From assembly GCA_029260335.1 (NCBI GenBank), contig JAJDDL010000025.1, forward strand, positions 1 to 17,175: a DNA stretch of 17,175 bases, in the 5' to 3' direction. The stretch comes from Phycisphaerales bacterium. Its GTDB lineage: Bacteria; Planctomycetota; Phycisphaerae; Phycisphaerales; UBA1924. Numbering within the stretch: position 1 is the stretch's first letter; every line of letters begins with the position of its first letter. Shown here piece by piece: positions 1-7,124 of this stretch. Under the pieces are notes generated by a model. It was given only the letters and a program-made list of their open reading frames with translations, ran no database searches and had not been told where the DNA came from. Made by a program: the position numbers and the translations under genes.

Positions 1-91
1 CGGCGACGACGGCGCGGATCTCGATGGTGACGGCGATCGGGATGCCGATGACTTCTTCGCGTACCTCGATCTGTTCAGCCAAGGCTGCTAG
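1..91 (+). CDS. C-terminal end of a dockerin-type secreted protein (5' end outside window)
   Basis: Read in the frame beginning at base 2, these bases encode 29 residues ending in a TAG at 89-91. The peptide carries an Asp-rich calcium-loop pattern (DLDGDGDRDADD), then FFAYLDLF, and closes on Gln-Gly-Cys. The same pattern closes the next complete gene, so this is the tail of a paralogue. This form resembles a type I dockerin half-repeat; I recall similar planctomycete tails being called GC-type dockerins. By analogy with its neighbour, the missing part should hold a signal peptide and an extracellular domain, but its nature cannot be told from here. A good terminator follows 49 bases downstream. 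Confidence 0.8.
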   Translation, partial: GDDGADLDGDGDRDADDFFAYLDLFSQGC

Positions 92-139
92 TACTTTGGG
101 CTGCCAACGCAGGCAGTGACATCAGTTGATCTCACGAAG

Positions 140-165
140 CCCGGACCTCGTGTCCGGGTTTCTTT
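140..165 (+). terminator. Rho-independent terminator after the first dockerin-type gene
   Basis: A perfect 7-bp stem CCCGGAC / GTCCGGG (140-146 with 152-158) with a 5-base loop CTCGT is followed at once by TTTCTTT. It lies 49 bases after the stop at 91. The rest of the gap up to 305 holds a 10-bp palindrome, CCACCGGTGG (226-235), and presumably the promoter of the next gene. I could not recognise -35/-10 boxes there. Confidence 0.85.
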
Positions 166-305
166 CTGCCAGGACGGAGGAAGTTTCTTCGGAAAACGCA
201 AGGGTTCTCCATGGGTCGGACATTACCACCGGTGGAGCCCGGCTATGAGCGGAGAAGGCGTCGTGTTCCAGGGACTTGTGTACGAGAGAAGGAAAGGGAG
301 ATCCA

Positions 306-1172
306 ATGAGAGCGAAAACTGCGATCGTGTCCGTAGCCGTATTGGCTGCGGCGGGCTTGGCCGAGGATCGGGACGTGCAGTTCCGGGGCATGAACTTCAA
401 CACCGGTGTGCTGCAGATTTCCAACTACGGGAATGACTCGGTAGACCTCTCCGGCTGGCGGTTCTGCACCCAGGACGACGACCAGCGGCTGCAGTACACC
501 GATCCCGGAGCGCTCAAGGGCGTCATCCTCGATCAGACCGAGTCGATCTATATCCACTTTAACGACGACGCGGCAGATCCGGGGCATTTCAACCATTCCG
601 ATATGGGTCGATGGTCGACGCCGGTGGACAACGACCTGCACTCCATCGCGCTGTTTCATCCAAACAAGGATGGAGCTGTCGTGTTCGGCGACGGCACCCT
701 CATGTCGGACTTCGTGCAATGGAGCATCGACGGGGAGGACGACGACATCGCCGACGAGCGGTCCGATGAGGCCGTCAAGGGTGGGGTGTGGACCGGCGAG
801 AGTGACTGGATCGTGACGAGCAAGACGACCACATACATCCGGCTGACCGACACCACCGGCGGTGTCTTGCATGGCCCCAAGAACTACGAGGCACTCGATG
901 AGATGCCCGACTGCAACGACAACGGCGTAGACGACTTCATCGACGTCAACTTCGGCGGCTCCGAGGACGCCAACGAGAACGGGATCCCCGATGAGTGCGA
1001 GGGGTGCGATGCGGATCTCGATGGTGATGGCGACGCCGACGCGGACGATTTCTTTGACTATCTCGATGCGTTCGCGACGGGCAACCTCCCGGTGTGCGAT
1101 ATCGACACCGACGGCGATTGTGACGCCGATGACTTCTTTGGGTATCTCGATCGGTTTGCGCAGGGCTGCTGA
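306..1172 (+). CDS. Secreted lamin-tail-domain-like protein with calcium-binding repeats and C-terminal dockerin
   Basis: The 288-residue protein starts at ATG 306, preceded by a purine-rich ribosome site (GAAGGAAAGGGAG, 288-300). A TTG 30 bases upstream in frame is less likely because it would put charged residues before the signal peptide. Residues 1-19 form a signal peptide with probable cleavage after AAGLA. Residues about 22-165 look like a lamin-tail (LTD) beta-sandwich (GVLQISNYGNDSVDLSGWRF); this is inferred from pattern only. Residues 201-231 hold a thrombospondin-type-3-like DCNDNGVDD ... DANENGIPDEC repeat. Residues 234-288 hold two dockerin-like half-repeats ending in Gly-Cys. The likely role is an exported, calcium-dependent surface or matrix protein. 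Whether the tail binds a cohesin partner or acts as an anchoring tag is unknown. It is flanked by terminators, so it is probably transcribed alone. Confidence 0.85.
   Translation: MRAKTAIVSVAVLAAAGLAEDRDVQFRGMNFNTGVLQISNYGNDSVDLSGWRFCTQDDDQRLQYTDPGALKGVILDQTESIYIHFNDDAADPGHFNHSDMGRWSTPVDNDLHSIALFHPNKDGAVVFGDGTLMSDFVQWSIDGEDDDIADERSDEAVKGGVWTGESDWIVTSKTTTYIRLTDTTGGVLHGPKNYEALDEMPDCNDNGVDDFIDVNFGGSEDANENGIPDECEGCDADLDGDGDADADDFFDYLDAFATGNLPVCDIDTDGDCDADDFFGYLDRFAQGC
1005..1169 (+). repeat. Two tandem dockerin-like half-repeats inside the coding sequence
   Basis: Bases 1005-1094 and 1095-1169 encode two related units. Each has a calcium loop (DLDGDGDADADD; DIDTDGDCDADD) followed by FFxYLDxFA and Gly. 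Bases about 14-88 at the window start encode a third related unit of the neighbouring paralogue. The copies differ at many third codon positions, so the duplication is old. Confidence 0.8.
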
Positions 1173-1198
1173 GCCGGATCCTCGCGTTTCAATCCACG

Positions 1199-1228
1199 GG
1201 GCCCGGGCAGATCGCCCGGGCCTCTTTG
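1199..1228 (+). terminator. Rho-independent terminator after the LTD/dockerin gene
   Basis: A 9-bp perfect stem GGCCCGGGC / GCCCGGGCC (1200-1208 with 1214-1222) with loop AGATC is followed by TCTTTGGTTT. It lies 27 bases after the stop codon and isolates this gene from recR. Confidence 0.85.
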
Positions 1229-1322
1229 GTTTCCCCCCGAAATCACGGGGGTCGCTTAGCAATCGCGATGCCAAACTTGCCCAGATCTGCAAAGTCTCGT
1301 GCCGGGCAGATACAGTAAGGCC

Positions 1323-1988
1323 ATGGCGAAGACCAAGGGGCGGATGGAACGCTCCAGCTATCCCAACGCGGTGCAGCGGGTGATCGACTCGTTCAACGCC
1401 TTGCCGGGGATCGGCAAGCGGTCCGCCGAGCGCCTGGCGTTTCATTTGCTCAAAGCCTCGAGCGAAGAGGCCGAGGGCCTGGCGAATGCCGTGCTTGATC
1501 TGAAGCGGCTCGTTCGGCATTGTCAGGTGTGTTTCAATCTGGCCGACGATGACCTGTGTTCGATCTGTGTCGACGAGCGGCGGGATCGCGAGTCGATCCT
1601 GGTGGTCGAGCAGCCCAAGGACCTGCTGGCGATCGAGCAAGCCGGGGCGTATCGCGGGTTGTACCACGTGTTGCTTGGGCGATTGAGTCCATTGGATGGA
1701 GTCGGGCCCGAGGATCTGACGCTCGATCGGGTGCTTACGCGAATCGATACGCCGGAGGATCCAAGCGTGGGCAACGCCGGGGGCGTGGCTCCACAGGAGA
1801 TCATCCTGGGGTTGAATCCGACACTTGAGGGTGACGGGACGGGTTTGTATCTCGCAGAGCAGTTGCGAACGCGGAATGTGCGCGTGAGTCGGCTTGCGCG
1901 GGGTCTTCCGACCGGGGGTCAGATCGAGTTAGCGAATAGGGCGGTGATCGCAGAGGCAATTGAGGCCCGTCGGTCGATGGAAGGGTAA
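1323..1988 (+). CDS. recR: Recombination mediator protein RecR
   Basis: RecR works with RecF/RecO to load RecA on single-stranded gaps. The 221-residue product has the family order. A helix-hairpin-helix lies around LPGIGKRSAERLAF (27-40). A four-cysteine zinc site has Cys67, 70, 79 and 82. A Toprim domain starts near SILVVEQPKDL (91-101) and includes LNPTLEGDGTG (164-174), and the C-terminal motif is RLARGLPTGGQIE. E. coli RecR is 201 residues; this one has a longer N terminus and roughly ten extra residues in the Toprim domain (near 141-158). The start is uncertain: ATG 1323 has only AAGG two bases upstream, while ATG 1344 has AAGGGG close by and would give 214 residues. No dnaX or ybaB is next to it; instead rpoN follows after 12 bases. 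Confidence 0.95.
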   Translation: MAKTKGRMERSSYPNAVQRVIDSFNALPGIGKRSAERLAFHLLKASSEEAEGLANAVLDLKRLVRHCQVCFNLADDDLCSICVDERRDRESILVVEQPKDLLAIEQAGAYRGLYHVLLGRLSPLDGVGPEDLTLDRVLTRIDTPEDPSVGNAGGVAPQEIILGLNPTLEGDGTGLYLAEQLRTRNVRVSRLARGLPTGGQIELANRAVIAEAIEARRSMEG

Positions 1989-1989
1989 C

Positions 1990-1994
1990 GGAGG
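1990..1994 (+). promoter_or_regulatory. Ribosome-binding site that fixes the TTG start of rpoN
   Basis: GGAGG sits just after the recR stop and six bases before TTG 2001. The first ATG of rpoN (2026) has no comparable site, so the TTG start is preferred. Confidence 0.75.
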
Positions 1995-2000
1995 ATCCGT

Positions 2001-3503
2001 TTGCGGTTTGAGACCAGCCAATCGATGAAGATGAGCCAGCAGATGAAGCTGGCGCCGCGGATGATCCAGTCCATGGAGATTCTGCAGATGCCGCTGGTGG
2101 AGTTGCAAGAGCGGATCGAGCAGGAGTTGGAGAGCAACATCGCGTTGGAGCTGGCCGAGCCCGAAGCGCCGGACATCGACGCGAACGAGCTGCATGAAAA
2201 CGGGGTCGCCGACGAGGAGTTCAGCCGGCTGGACGACTACGCGGATGACAATCCCGAGGCGGTCGCCAACGAGTTCAACGCCGAGCGCGAGCGGCCCTGG
2301 GAGCCGGACTCGTTCCAGCGCGTGCGCCAGAGCGGAGAACCGGACGCAAAGATGGAGGCGATGGCCAACGCGCCCGATCGGGCCGTGCCCTTGGTCGATC
2401 AGCTGCTGGCCCAATGGACGATGGTCGAGGTAGAGCTCGCGCTGGTTCCCTTGGGCAAGCTGATCATCGAGAAGCTGGATGAGGACGGGTACTTGCGTGT
2501 GGGCTTGGACCGGGTCGCCGACGAAGCGCCGCAGGCGATGCAGCCGGTGGATGCGGATGATCTTGAGCGGGCGTTGCAAGCGGTGCAGTTGTTCTTGGAC
2601 CCCGCGGGGGTTGCCGCACGCGATGCGCGCGAGTGCTTGCTCTTGCAACTGGACGCGATGCGCGAGGACGAGGCGTTCGAGGACGCCGACGACGCGCTGA
2701 TCCATGTGGCGCGATTGCTCGTGGAGGATCACATCGATGATCTGATGAACAACCGGTTGCCGCGGATCGCCGAGCGCGCGGGCTTGGACATCGATCAGAT
2801 AAAGGGCGGGCTGGGGCTCTTGCGCCGGCTGAGCCTTGCGCCGGCGCGTCGGTTGGTGGCCACGCGCAACGAGCCTGTGATCCCCGACGCGATCGTCGAG
2901 TACGACGAGAACGAGGATCGCTATTACAGCTATCTCCACGAGACGAGCTGGCAGAATCTGCAGCTGAATCGCGAGTACGCCCTGCTTTCGAAGGACCGCG
3001 CGCTCGTGAAACGAGATCGCGACTTCATCAAGACCAACCTTTCCAACGCGAGTTGGTTGATCGACGCGGTGGGCCAGCGCAAGCGGACGTTGCTGCGGGT
3101 GATCGAGCGGGTGATCGAGCACCAGCGCGATTACTTCGATAGCGGACCCGAGTCGCTCAAGCCCTTGCCGATGAGCCTGGTCGCCGACGAGTTGGGGATC
3201 CATGTCGCGACGGTGAGCCGCGCGGTGAGCGAGAAGTGGGTCCAGACGCCACGGGGCGTGGTTGCCCTGCGGGGGTTCTTCAGCGGGGGGCTGCAGACCG
3301 AGAGTGGCGAGGACATGAGCTACGACGCCGTGAAGGCGGCGCTCAAGGATGTCGTCGAGCACGAGGACAAGGCCAAGCCTCTGTCGGACGAGGCGTTGGT
3401 GCGCGAGCTCAAGGCTCGGGGCATCGAGATCGCCCGGCGGACGGTCGCGAAGTACCGCGGGCAACTGGAAATCCCCAGCGCTCGGCTTCGCAAGAAGTTC
3501 TGA
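2001..3503 (+). CDS. rpoN: RNA polymerase sigma-54 factor RpoN
   Basis: This is an alternative sigma factor that directs RNA polymerase to -24/-12 promoters and needs AAA+ enhancer-binding activators. The 500-residue product has all regions. Region I is Gln/Leu-rich (SQSMKMSQQMKLAPRM near 6-21, then MEILQMPLVELQ). An acidic region II covers about 50-110, and the core-binding domain follows. A helix-turn-helix lies around 393-430 (VADELGIHVATVSRAV). The RpoN box ARRTVAKYRG (478-487) is near-canonical. It starts with TTG, supported by the strong GGAGG site. Twelve bases separate it from recR, so the two are probably co-transcribed. rpoN more usually sits beside lptB, a hibernation factor or PTS genes, so recR-rpoN is an uncommon pairing in my experience. 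No enhancer-binding protein is in the window. Confidence 0.96.
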   Translation: MRFETSQSMKMSQQMKLAPRMIQSMEILQMPLVELQERIEQELESNIALELAEPEAPDIDANELHENGVADEEFSRLDDYADDNPEAVANEFNAERERPWEPDSFQRVRQSGEPDAKMEAMANAPDRAVPLVDQLLAQWTMVEVELALVPLGKLIIEKLDEDGYLRVGLDRVADEAPQAMQPVDADDLERALQAVQLFLDPAGVAARDARECLLLQLDAMREDEAFEDADDALIHVARLLVEDHIDDLMNNRLPRIAERAGLDIDQIKGGLGLLRRLSLAPARRLVATRNEPVIPDAIVEYDENEDRYYSYLHETSWQNLQLNREYALLSKDRALVKRDRDFIKTNLSNASWLIDAVGQRKRTLLRVIERVIEHQRDYFDSGPESLKPLPMSLVADELGIHVATVSRAVSEKWVQTPRGVVALRGFFSGGLQTESGEDMSYDAVKAALKDVVEHEDKAKPLSDEALVRELKARGIEIARRTVAKYRGQLEIPSARLRKKF

Positions 3504-3528
3504 GTCCGAATCTGCAACTCGAACCCGT

Positions 3529-3553
3529 GTAGGTCGCTGGACCTACTGGTTTT
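3529..3553 (+). terminator. Likely rho-independent terminator after rpoN
   Basis: A perfect 7-bp stem GTAGGTC / GACCTAC (3529-3535 with 3540-3546) with loop GCTG is followed by TGGTTTT. The U-tract is short and displaced by three bases, so this is weaker than the two terminators upstream. Confidence 0.6.
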
Positions 3554-3711
3554 GATATCTGACGCGGCAGTACGGCGATTTCCGGGTTGCGTCTGTGTGG
3601 GCTTGGCAAGCCGCGCAGGCCGGGGGAGTCCGGGCGGTTGAGAATGTGGGCAAAGAGGTGGAACCATGCGGTCGGCTATTCGATCTGTTAGATGGACGAA
3701 GATCTTTGTCC

Positions 3712-3716
3712 GGAGG
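3712..3716 (+). promoter_or_regulatory. Ribosome-binding site that decides the start at 3723
   Basis: GGAGG lies six bases before ATG 3723. A competing in-frame ATG at 3666 has a weaker AGAGGTGG upstream and would add 19 residues rich in Arg before the signal peptide. Confidence 0.6.
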
Positions 3717-3722
3717 ACGATC

Positions 3723-5915
3723 ATGCTTTGGAATCGATCGAGGCCGATAGTTGGATTGGCCGCGATAGTCGGGGTTGTCGCGGCGTGCGCCACGACAATT
3801 ACGGTGCGTGGCTCCATTCCGTCAATCCCGGATGAACCTGTCCGGATCGTGGACGCCGAGTTCGATGGGAATCACGTCACCATGCGTGATGCCGCTTCGG
3901 GCGCGCCACTCATGATGCCGCGATTCATGCCTCTGCACACCGGGCGCGAGGGTTGGTCGCTGAGCCCGACTTTCGAGTTCACGCCTCACCCCGCGGGCTT
4001 CGATCTGGTCGCGACGTATCACAACGATACCTCGGCCCCGGCCCATCTGGGCGAGATCGTGCTGCACACCTTCACGCTTGGCTCAAGGATCACGATCCCC
4101 GATTTTCGCTGGGCGGGTGAGCCGGTGCGCAAGAGTTTCGCTTCGCCGCCAGCGTGGATGTACGCCTACCCCGGGAATCTGTATTCGCCCGTCGGTGTCC
4201 TTGCGAGCGACGACCATGCGATCGGCGTGAGTCTCATGTATCCGGTCACGGAATACAAGCACAACGTGATGATCTACACGCGGACGCGGGGCGGGCGGGC
4301 CGCCGAGGGCGAGGGCGGCCAGGGTTGGCAGATGCGATTTGCGTTTTCCGATCCGCGCGGTAACATCGACAATCTGTACGTCCCCGAACTGCTCGAGCCG
4401 GGCGCCACCCAGAGCTACGCGTTTGCGGTGCGGGTGACTCGGAATCCGGATGACTGGATTCGTACGCTCCAGCCGTATCACGACTACTTCCGTTCGACCT
4501 ACGGCGATGTCAAGTACGAGCGCCGCAATGACCCGGTGCGGGCGCGGGCGATATCAACCGACGCGCTGCAGGACAGCGACAATATTCGTGGGTGGACCAG
4601 GCCTTGGGCTTTCCGGCCCGACGAGTTTGGCTGGAAGCCTTGGGTAGATGAGATCCTGTCGAGTCCCCAATACCGGCGGAGCATGCTCTGGGCCCCCAGT
4701 GGTCTGTATGACCGAGGCCCCAACTACCCGATGCAGTTCGTCGCCCCGCTCCAAGATGACGCGAATCTCGCGACGGCGTTCGATCCTGCGATCGGTCTGC
4801 CGCGGGTGAAGGCAAGCGGCATGGACCTGGGCCTTTGGTGGGGCCATAGCGCGCGCTACGCAGACTCGTGGAACCCGAGCCGACTGGACGTCCTTGATCC
4901 AGATGACCCGGAACACATGCAATACGTGTATCGCGAGCTCGACGCCGCGCGAGCCGCCGGAGCGACGATGATTGGGCTCGATGAGTTCACGCATCGGTAT
5001 ATGCACACTTGGGACGCGATTGAATGGCTGGATTTGTTGAAGCAACGCTATCCGGAGTTCACGTTCATCAGTGAGCCAAAGGCATCGGACGTCTTGCACA
5101 ACGTCGCGCCAACCTACTACCGTGGGTTCGTCTGGCCCCAGACGGCTGACAACTACGACGACGTAACCAGGATTCACTCGCCCCATTTCCTCGCGGACTT
5201 GGTGAATCCCGGGCACGAGACCTGGGCTGCGCTGAGCTGGAGTCAGTTTGAGCGATACTTCGGCGCGCCCGCGTCACGAGAGAAGATACTGAGCGACATC
5301 GAGAAGGCCGCGCGCCTCGGATTCATTCCTCTCGTGCATGCCGATGTCGAGTTCGATCGCATGCCCTACGCATCCGAGAGCTGGGAGTGGTCCATCCCGA
5401 GCGATATGCGTGACGGCGATGGCTATGACGGCGAGGATATCTCCAGCTTGCCCGGCGATGGGGAAACGGACGGCGACTCCGGTCATGGGGGCGGCTCAGG
5501 CGACGACACCGGGGCTGGAACCACTCCCAGGCTCATCATGACAACCGTCCGAGGAATCGAAGAGCCGCGCGAGTATCGCGCCGCTCGGTACGTCACCAGG
5601 GCGCGAGATGACACCGCGCGAGGCGGTTCTGGGAATCGGACACGCGACGCCCGCCCGCGTGTCGTGACGACCTACTCAAGGTACTACTCGCGCAATGGGC
5701 GAGGCGATGACGGTGACGATCAAGATGGATCAGATCTCGTAGATGACCCGGGCGACGGGGATGCCGGCGACGATGCCGGTGATGGCGACGGCGGCGATGA
5801 CGACTCCGGTGATGACACCGGCGACGATGGCTCCGATGACGACACCGGCGATGACGAGCCGGGGAATGATGATCCACCCAACGATGATCCCATCAATGAT
5901 CCGGAAAAGGATTAG
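3723..5915 (+). CDS. Secreted TIM-barrel (glycoside-hydrolase-like) protein with Asp/Gly-rich tail
   Basis: The 730-residue protein has an N-terminal export signal (hydrophobic 9-22). Its VAAC pattern (19-22) could be a lipobox, which would make it a lipoprotein. Residues about 40-240 look like a beta-rich N-terminal domain. Residues about 300-560 have alternating strands and helices with barrel-like motifs (GMDLGLWWGHS 366-376, TMIGLDEFTHRYMH 415-428, TFISEPK 447-453), recalling the catalytic barrels of family-36-like or related glycoside hydrolases. Asp420/Glu421 and Glu451 are candidate acidic residues; no family could be fixed. After 563 the sequence becomes low complexity: a Gly/Asp linker, an Arg-rich stretch (604-657), then an acidic tail (661-730). 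The likely role is a cell-surface or secreted carbohydrate-active protein, but the substrate is unknown. The gene runs tail to tail into the epimerase, with 2 bases between stop codons. Confidence 0.7.
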   Translation: MLWNRSRPIVGLAAIVGVVAACATTITVRGSIPSIPDEPVRIVDAEFDGNHVTMRDAASGAPLMMPRFMPLHTGREGWSLSPTFEFTPHPAGFDLVATYHNDTSAPAHLGEIVLHTFTLGSRITIPDFRWAGEPVRKSFASPPAWMYAYPGNLYSPVGVLASDDHAIGVSLMYPVTEYKHNVMIYTRTRGGRAAEGEGGQGWQMRFAFSDPRGNIDNLYVPELLEPGATQSYAFAVRVTRNPDDWIRTLQPYHDYFRSTYGDVKYERRNDPVRARAISTDALQDSDNIRGWTRPWAFRPDEFGWKPWVDEILSSPQYRRSMLWAPSGLYDRGPNYPMQFVAPLQDDANLATAFDPAIGLPRVKASGMDLGLWWGHSARYADSWNPSRLDVLDPDDPEHMQYVYRELDAARAAGATMIGLDEFTHRYMHTWDAIEWLDLLKQRYPEFTFISEPKASDVLHNVAPTYYRGFVWPQTADNYDDVTRIHSPHFLADLVNPGHETWAALSWSQFERYFGAPASREKILSDIEKAARLGFIPLVHADVEFDRMPYASESWEWSIPSDMRDGDGYDGEDISSLPGDGETDGDSGHGGGSGDDTGAGTTPRLIMTTVRGIEEPREYRAARYVTRARDDTARGGSGNRTRDARPRVVTTYSRYYSRNGRGDDGDDQDGSDLVDDPGDGDAGDDAGDGDGGDDDSGDDTGDDGSDDDTGDDEPGNDDPPNDDPINDPEKD
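5703..5912 (+). repeat. Degenerate GATGAC/GGCGAT repeats coding for an acidic tail
   Basis: These bases encode about 70 residues made almost only of Asp and Gly, with some Ser, Thr, Pro and Asn (units such as DDTGDD, DGSDDDTGDD). The DNA is an imperfect short-period repeat of GAT/GAC/GGC codons with varied third positions. It could bind calcium or change length by slippage. Confidence 0.75.
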
Positions 5916-5917
5916 CG

Positions 5918-6874
5918 TCAGCCCTGTGCCGCGGCGTCGGCCCACTGCAATCCAAGCCCATCCACCAGGCTTGTCGACGGCGCATATGCCAGCTCGTGGC
6001 GGCTGCGCGTGAGATCGGCCCAGGTCCGCGCGACATCGCCCGCCTGCATCCCTTGTCTGTCGATGACCGGCTCTTGACCGACGGTCTCTGCGATCGACGC
6101 GATCAACGCGTCCAGCCGAATGGGCGAATCGCTGCCGAGGTTCCAGACCCGAAAGCCGTGCTCTGGGATCCGCTCGATGGATGACCGTATCCCGGTGACA
6201 ATGTCGCCAATGAACGTGTAGTCCCGGCTGGTGGACCCGTCACCGAAGACCGGGATCGGCTCGCCGCTCGCGATCATCCGCATGAACTTGGCAATTGCAA
6301 GATCCGGCCGTTGGCGCGGGCCGTAGACCGTGAAGAACCGTAGACAAGCTGTCGGCATGCCTGTCAAGTGTGCGTGGGCGTGGCAGATCATCTCCACCGA
6401 TCGCTTGGTCGCGGCGTAGGGACTGATGGGCATGATCGCGTGATCGTCTTCACGAAACGGGACGCTTGGCGCGTTGCCATAGACCGAGCTGCTGGATGCG
6501 ACGACGATCTTCTCGACGCCGACGCGGCGGGCTTGCTCGAGCAAGATGCTCGTTCCACGCACGTTCGTTTCGGTGTAGCCGACGGGATCGGCGATGCTCG
6601 GACGCACACCAGCCTTCGCCGCCAGATGCACGACAACACTCGGTCGCACGCTCGCGAAGAGCGACTGCATGGCATTGGCATCGCGAATGTCGGCGAGCTC
6701 GAATCGGAAATCGCCGGATTTTTCGAGAACTCCCAGGTTTCTGCGCTTGATCGCTTCTTCGTAGAACGGGTCGAGGTTGTCGACGGCGATGACCCGATCA
6801 CCATCGGCGAGCAATGCCTGACAGAGATGCGAGCCGATGAAGCCCGCGGCTCCGGTGACGAGAATCGTGGCCAT
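5918..6874 (-). CDS. NAD-dependent sugar-nucleotide epimerase, UDP-glucuronate 4-epimerase-like
   Basis: This cytosolic short-chain dehydrogenase/reductase of the extended type probably converts UDP-glucuronate to UDP-galacturonate or a related pair. In the 318-residue product the NAD-binding TGAAGFIG lies at 7-14 and Asp32 ends the second strand. The catalytic Ser is in VASSSSVYG (125-133), and YAATK (153-157) supplies Tyr and Lys. FFTVYGPRQRPD (180-191) and QAGDVARTWAD (277-287) match glucuronate 4-epimerases better than GalE, though substrate assignment by motif is tentative. ATG 6874 was chosen because AAGGA lies six bases upstream; an upstream TTG at 6910 adds 12 residues before the Rossmann strand. 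It stands apart from the polysaccharide genes further right but could feed them an acidic sugar. The 250 bases upstream hold one inverted repeat and no recognisable gene. Confidence 0.88.
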   Translation of the reverse strand: MATILVTGAAGFIGSHLCQALLADGDRVIAVDNLDPFYEEAIKRRNLGVLEKSGDFRFELADIRDANAMQSLFASVRPSVVVHLAAKAGVRPSIADPVGYTETNVRGTSILLEQARRVGVEKIVVASSSSVYGNAPSVPFREDDHAIMPISPYAATKRSVEMICHAHAHLTGMPTACLRFFTVYGPRQRPDLAIAKFMRMIASGEPIPVFGDGSTSRDYTFIGDIVTGIRSSIERIPEHGFRVWNLGSDSPIRLDALIASIAETVGQEPVIDRQGMQAGDVARTWADLTRSRHELAYAPSTSLVDGLGLQWADAAAQG

Positions 6875-6910
6875 CGTCGATCCTTGGCGCGCAACTGGGT
6901 ATGCGCGCAA

Positions 6911-6944
6911 AGCAGGGCGCCATCCGGTAAGACAGCGCCCCGCT
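6911..6944 (-). other. Inverted repeat between the LTxxQ gene and the epimerase gene
   Basis: Read on the minus strand, AGCGGGGCGC (6944-6935) can pair with GCGCCCTGCT (6920-6911). This gives a 10-bp stem with one G-T pair and a 14-base loop. The following bases TTGCGCGC are not a real U-tract, so it is a poor intrinsic terminator. It lies 36 bases before the epimerase start and could be a leader hairpin. The rest of 6945-7124 shows nothing I can name. Confidence 0.4.
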
Positions 6945-7124
6945 GGAGGAGAGAGAGATCTGTACTACTTGCGGCCGTGCCTTCTGGTCTGCGCCTCACC
7001 CACGAGACTGACTAAACGAGACCTCCGAGTCCCATTCATTCTGCCTGCAAACCAGTTGCAATCTTACCTAGCTTCACGCAAAAAGCAACCTTGTGGACCC
7101 TTGGCCGACAGGAACCGACCAAAA

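Noticed and set aside
226..235. 10-bp palindrome CCACCGGTGG as an operator
   Set aside because: It is a single copy with no nearby promoter boxes; a palindrome of this length can arise by chance in a GC-rich genome.
1929..3464. Long minus-strand open frame opposite rpoN
   Set aside because: The plus strand carries the full sigma-54 domain set including the RpoN box; the opposite frame is rich in Arg, Leu and His without domains.
5701..5912. Short-period repeats considered as a CRISPR array or minisatellite
   Set aside because: There are no constant repeats and spacers. The periodicity follows Asp/Gly codons in an open frame that continues to the stop.
6965..7039. Small minus-strand reading frame of 24 residues, rich in Arg (starts MNGTRRSR)
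   Set aside because: There is no convincing ribosome site, no recognised family, and the length is within chance. It would need conservation or ribosome profiling to be believed.
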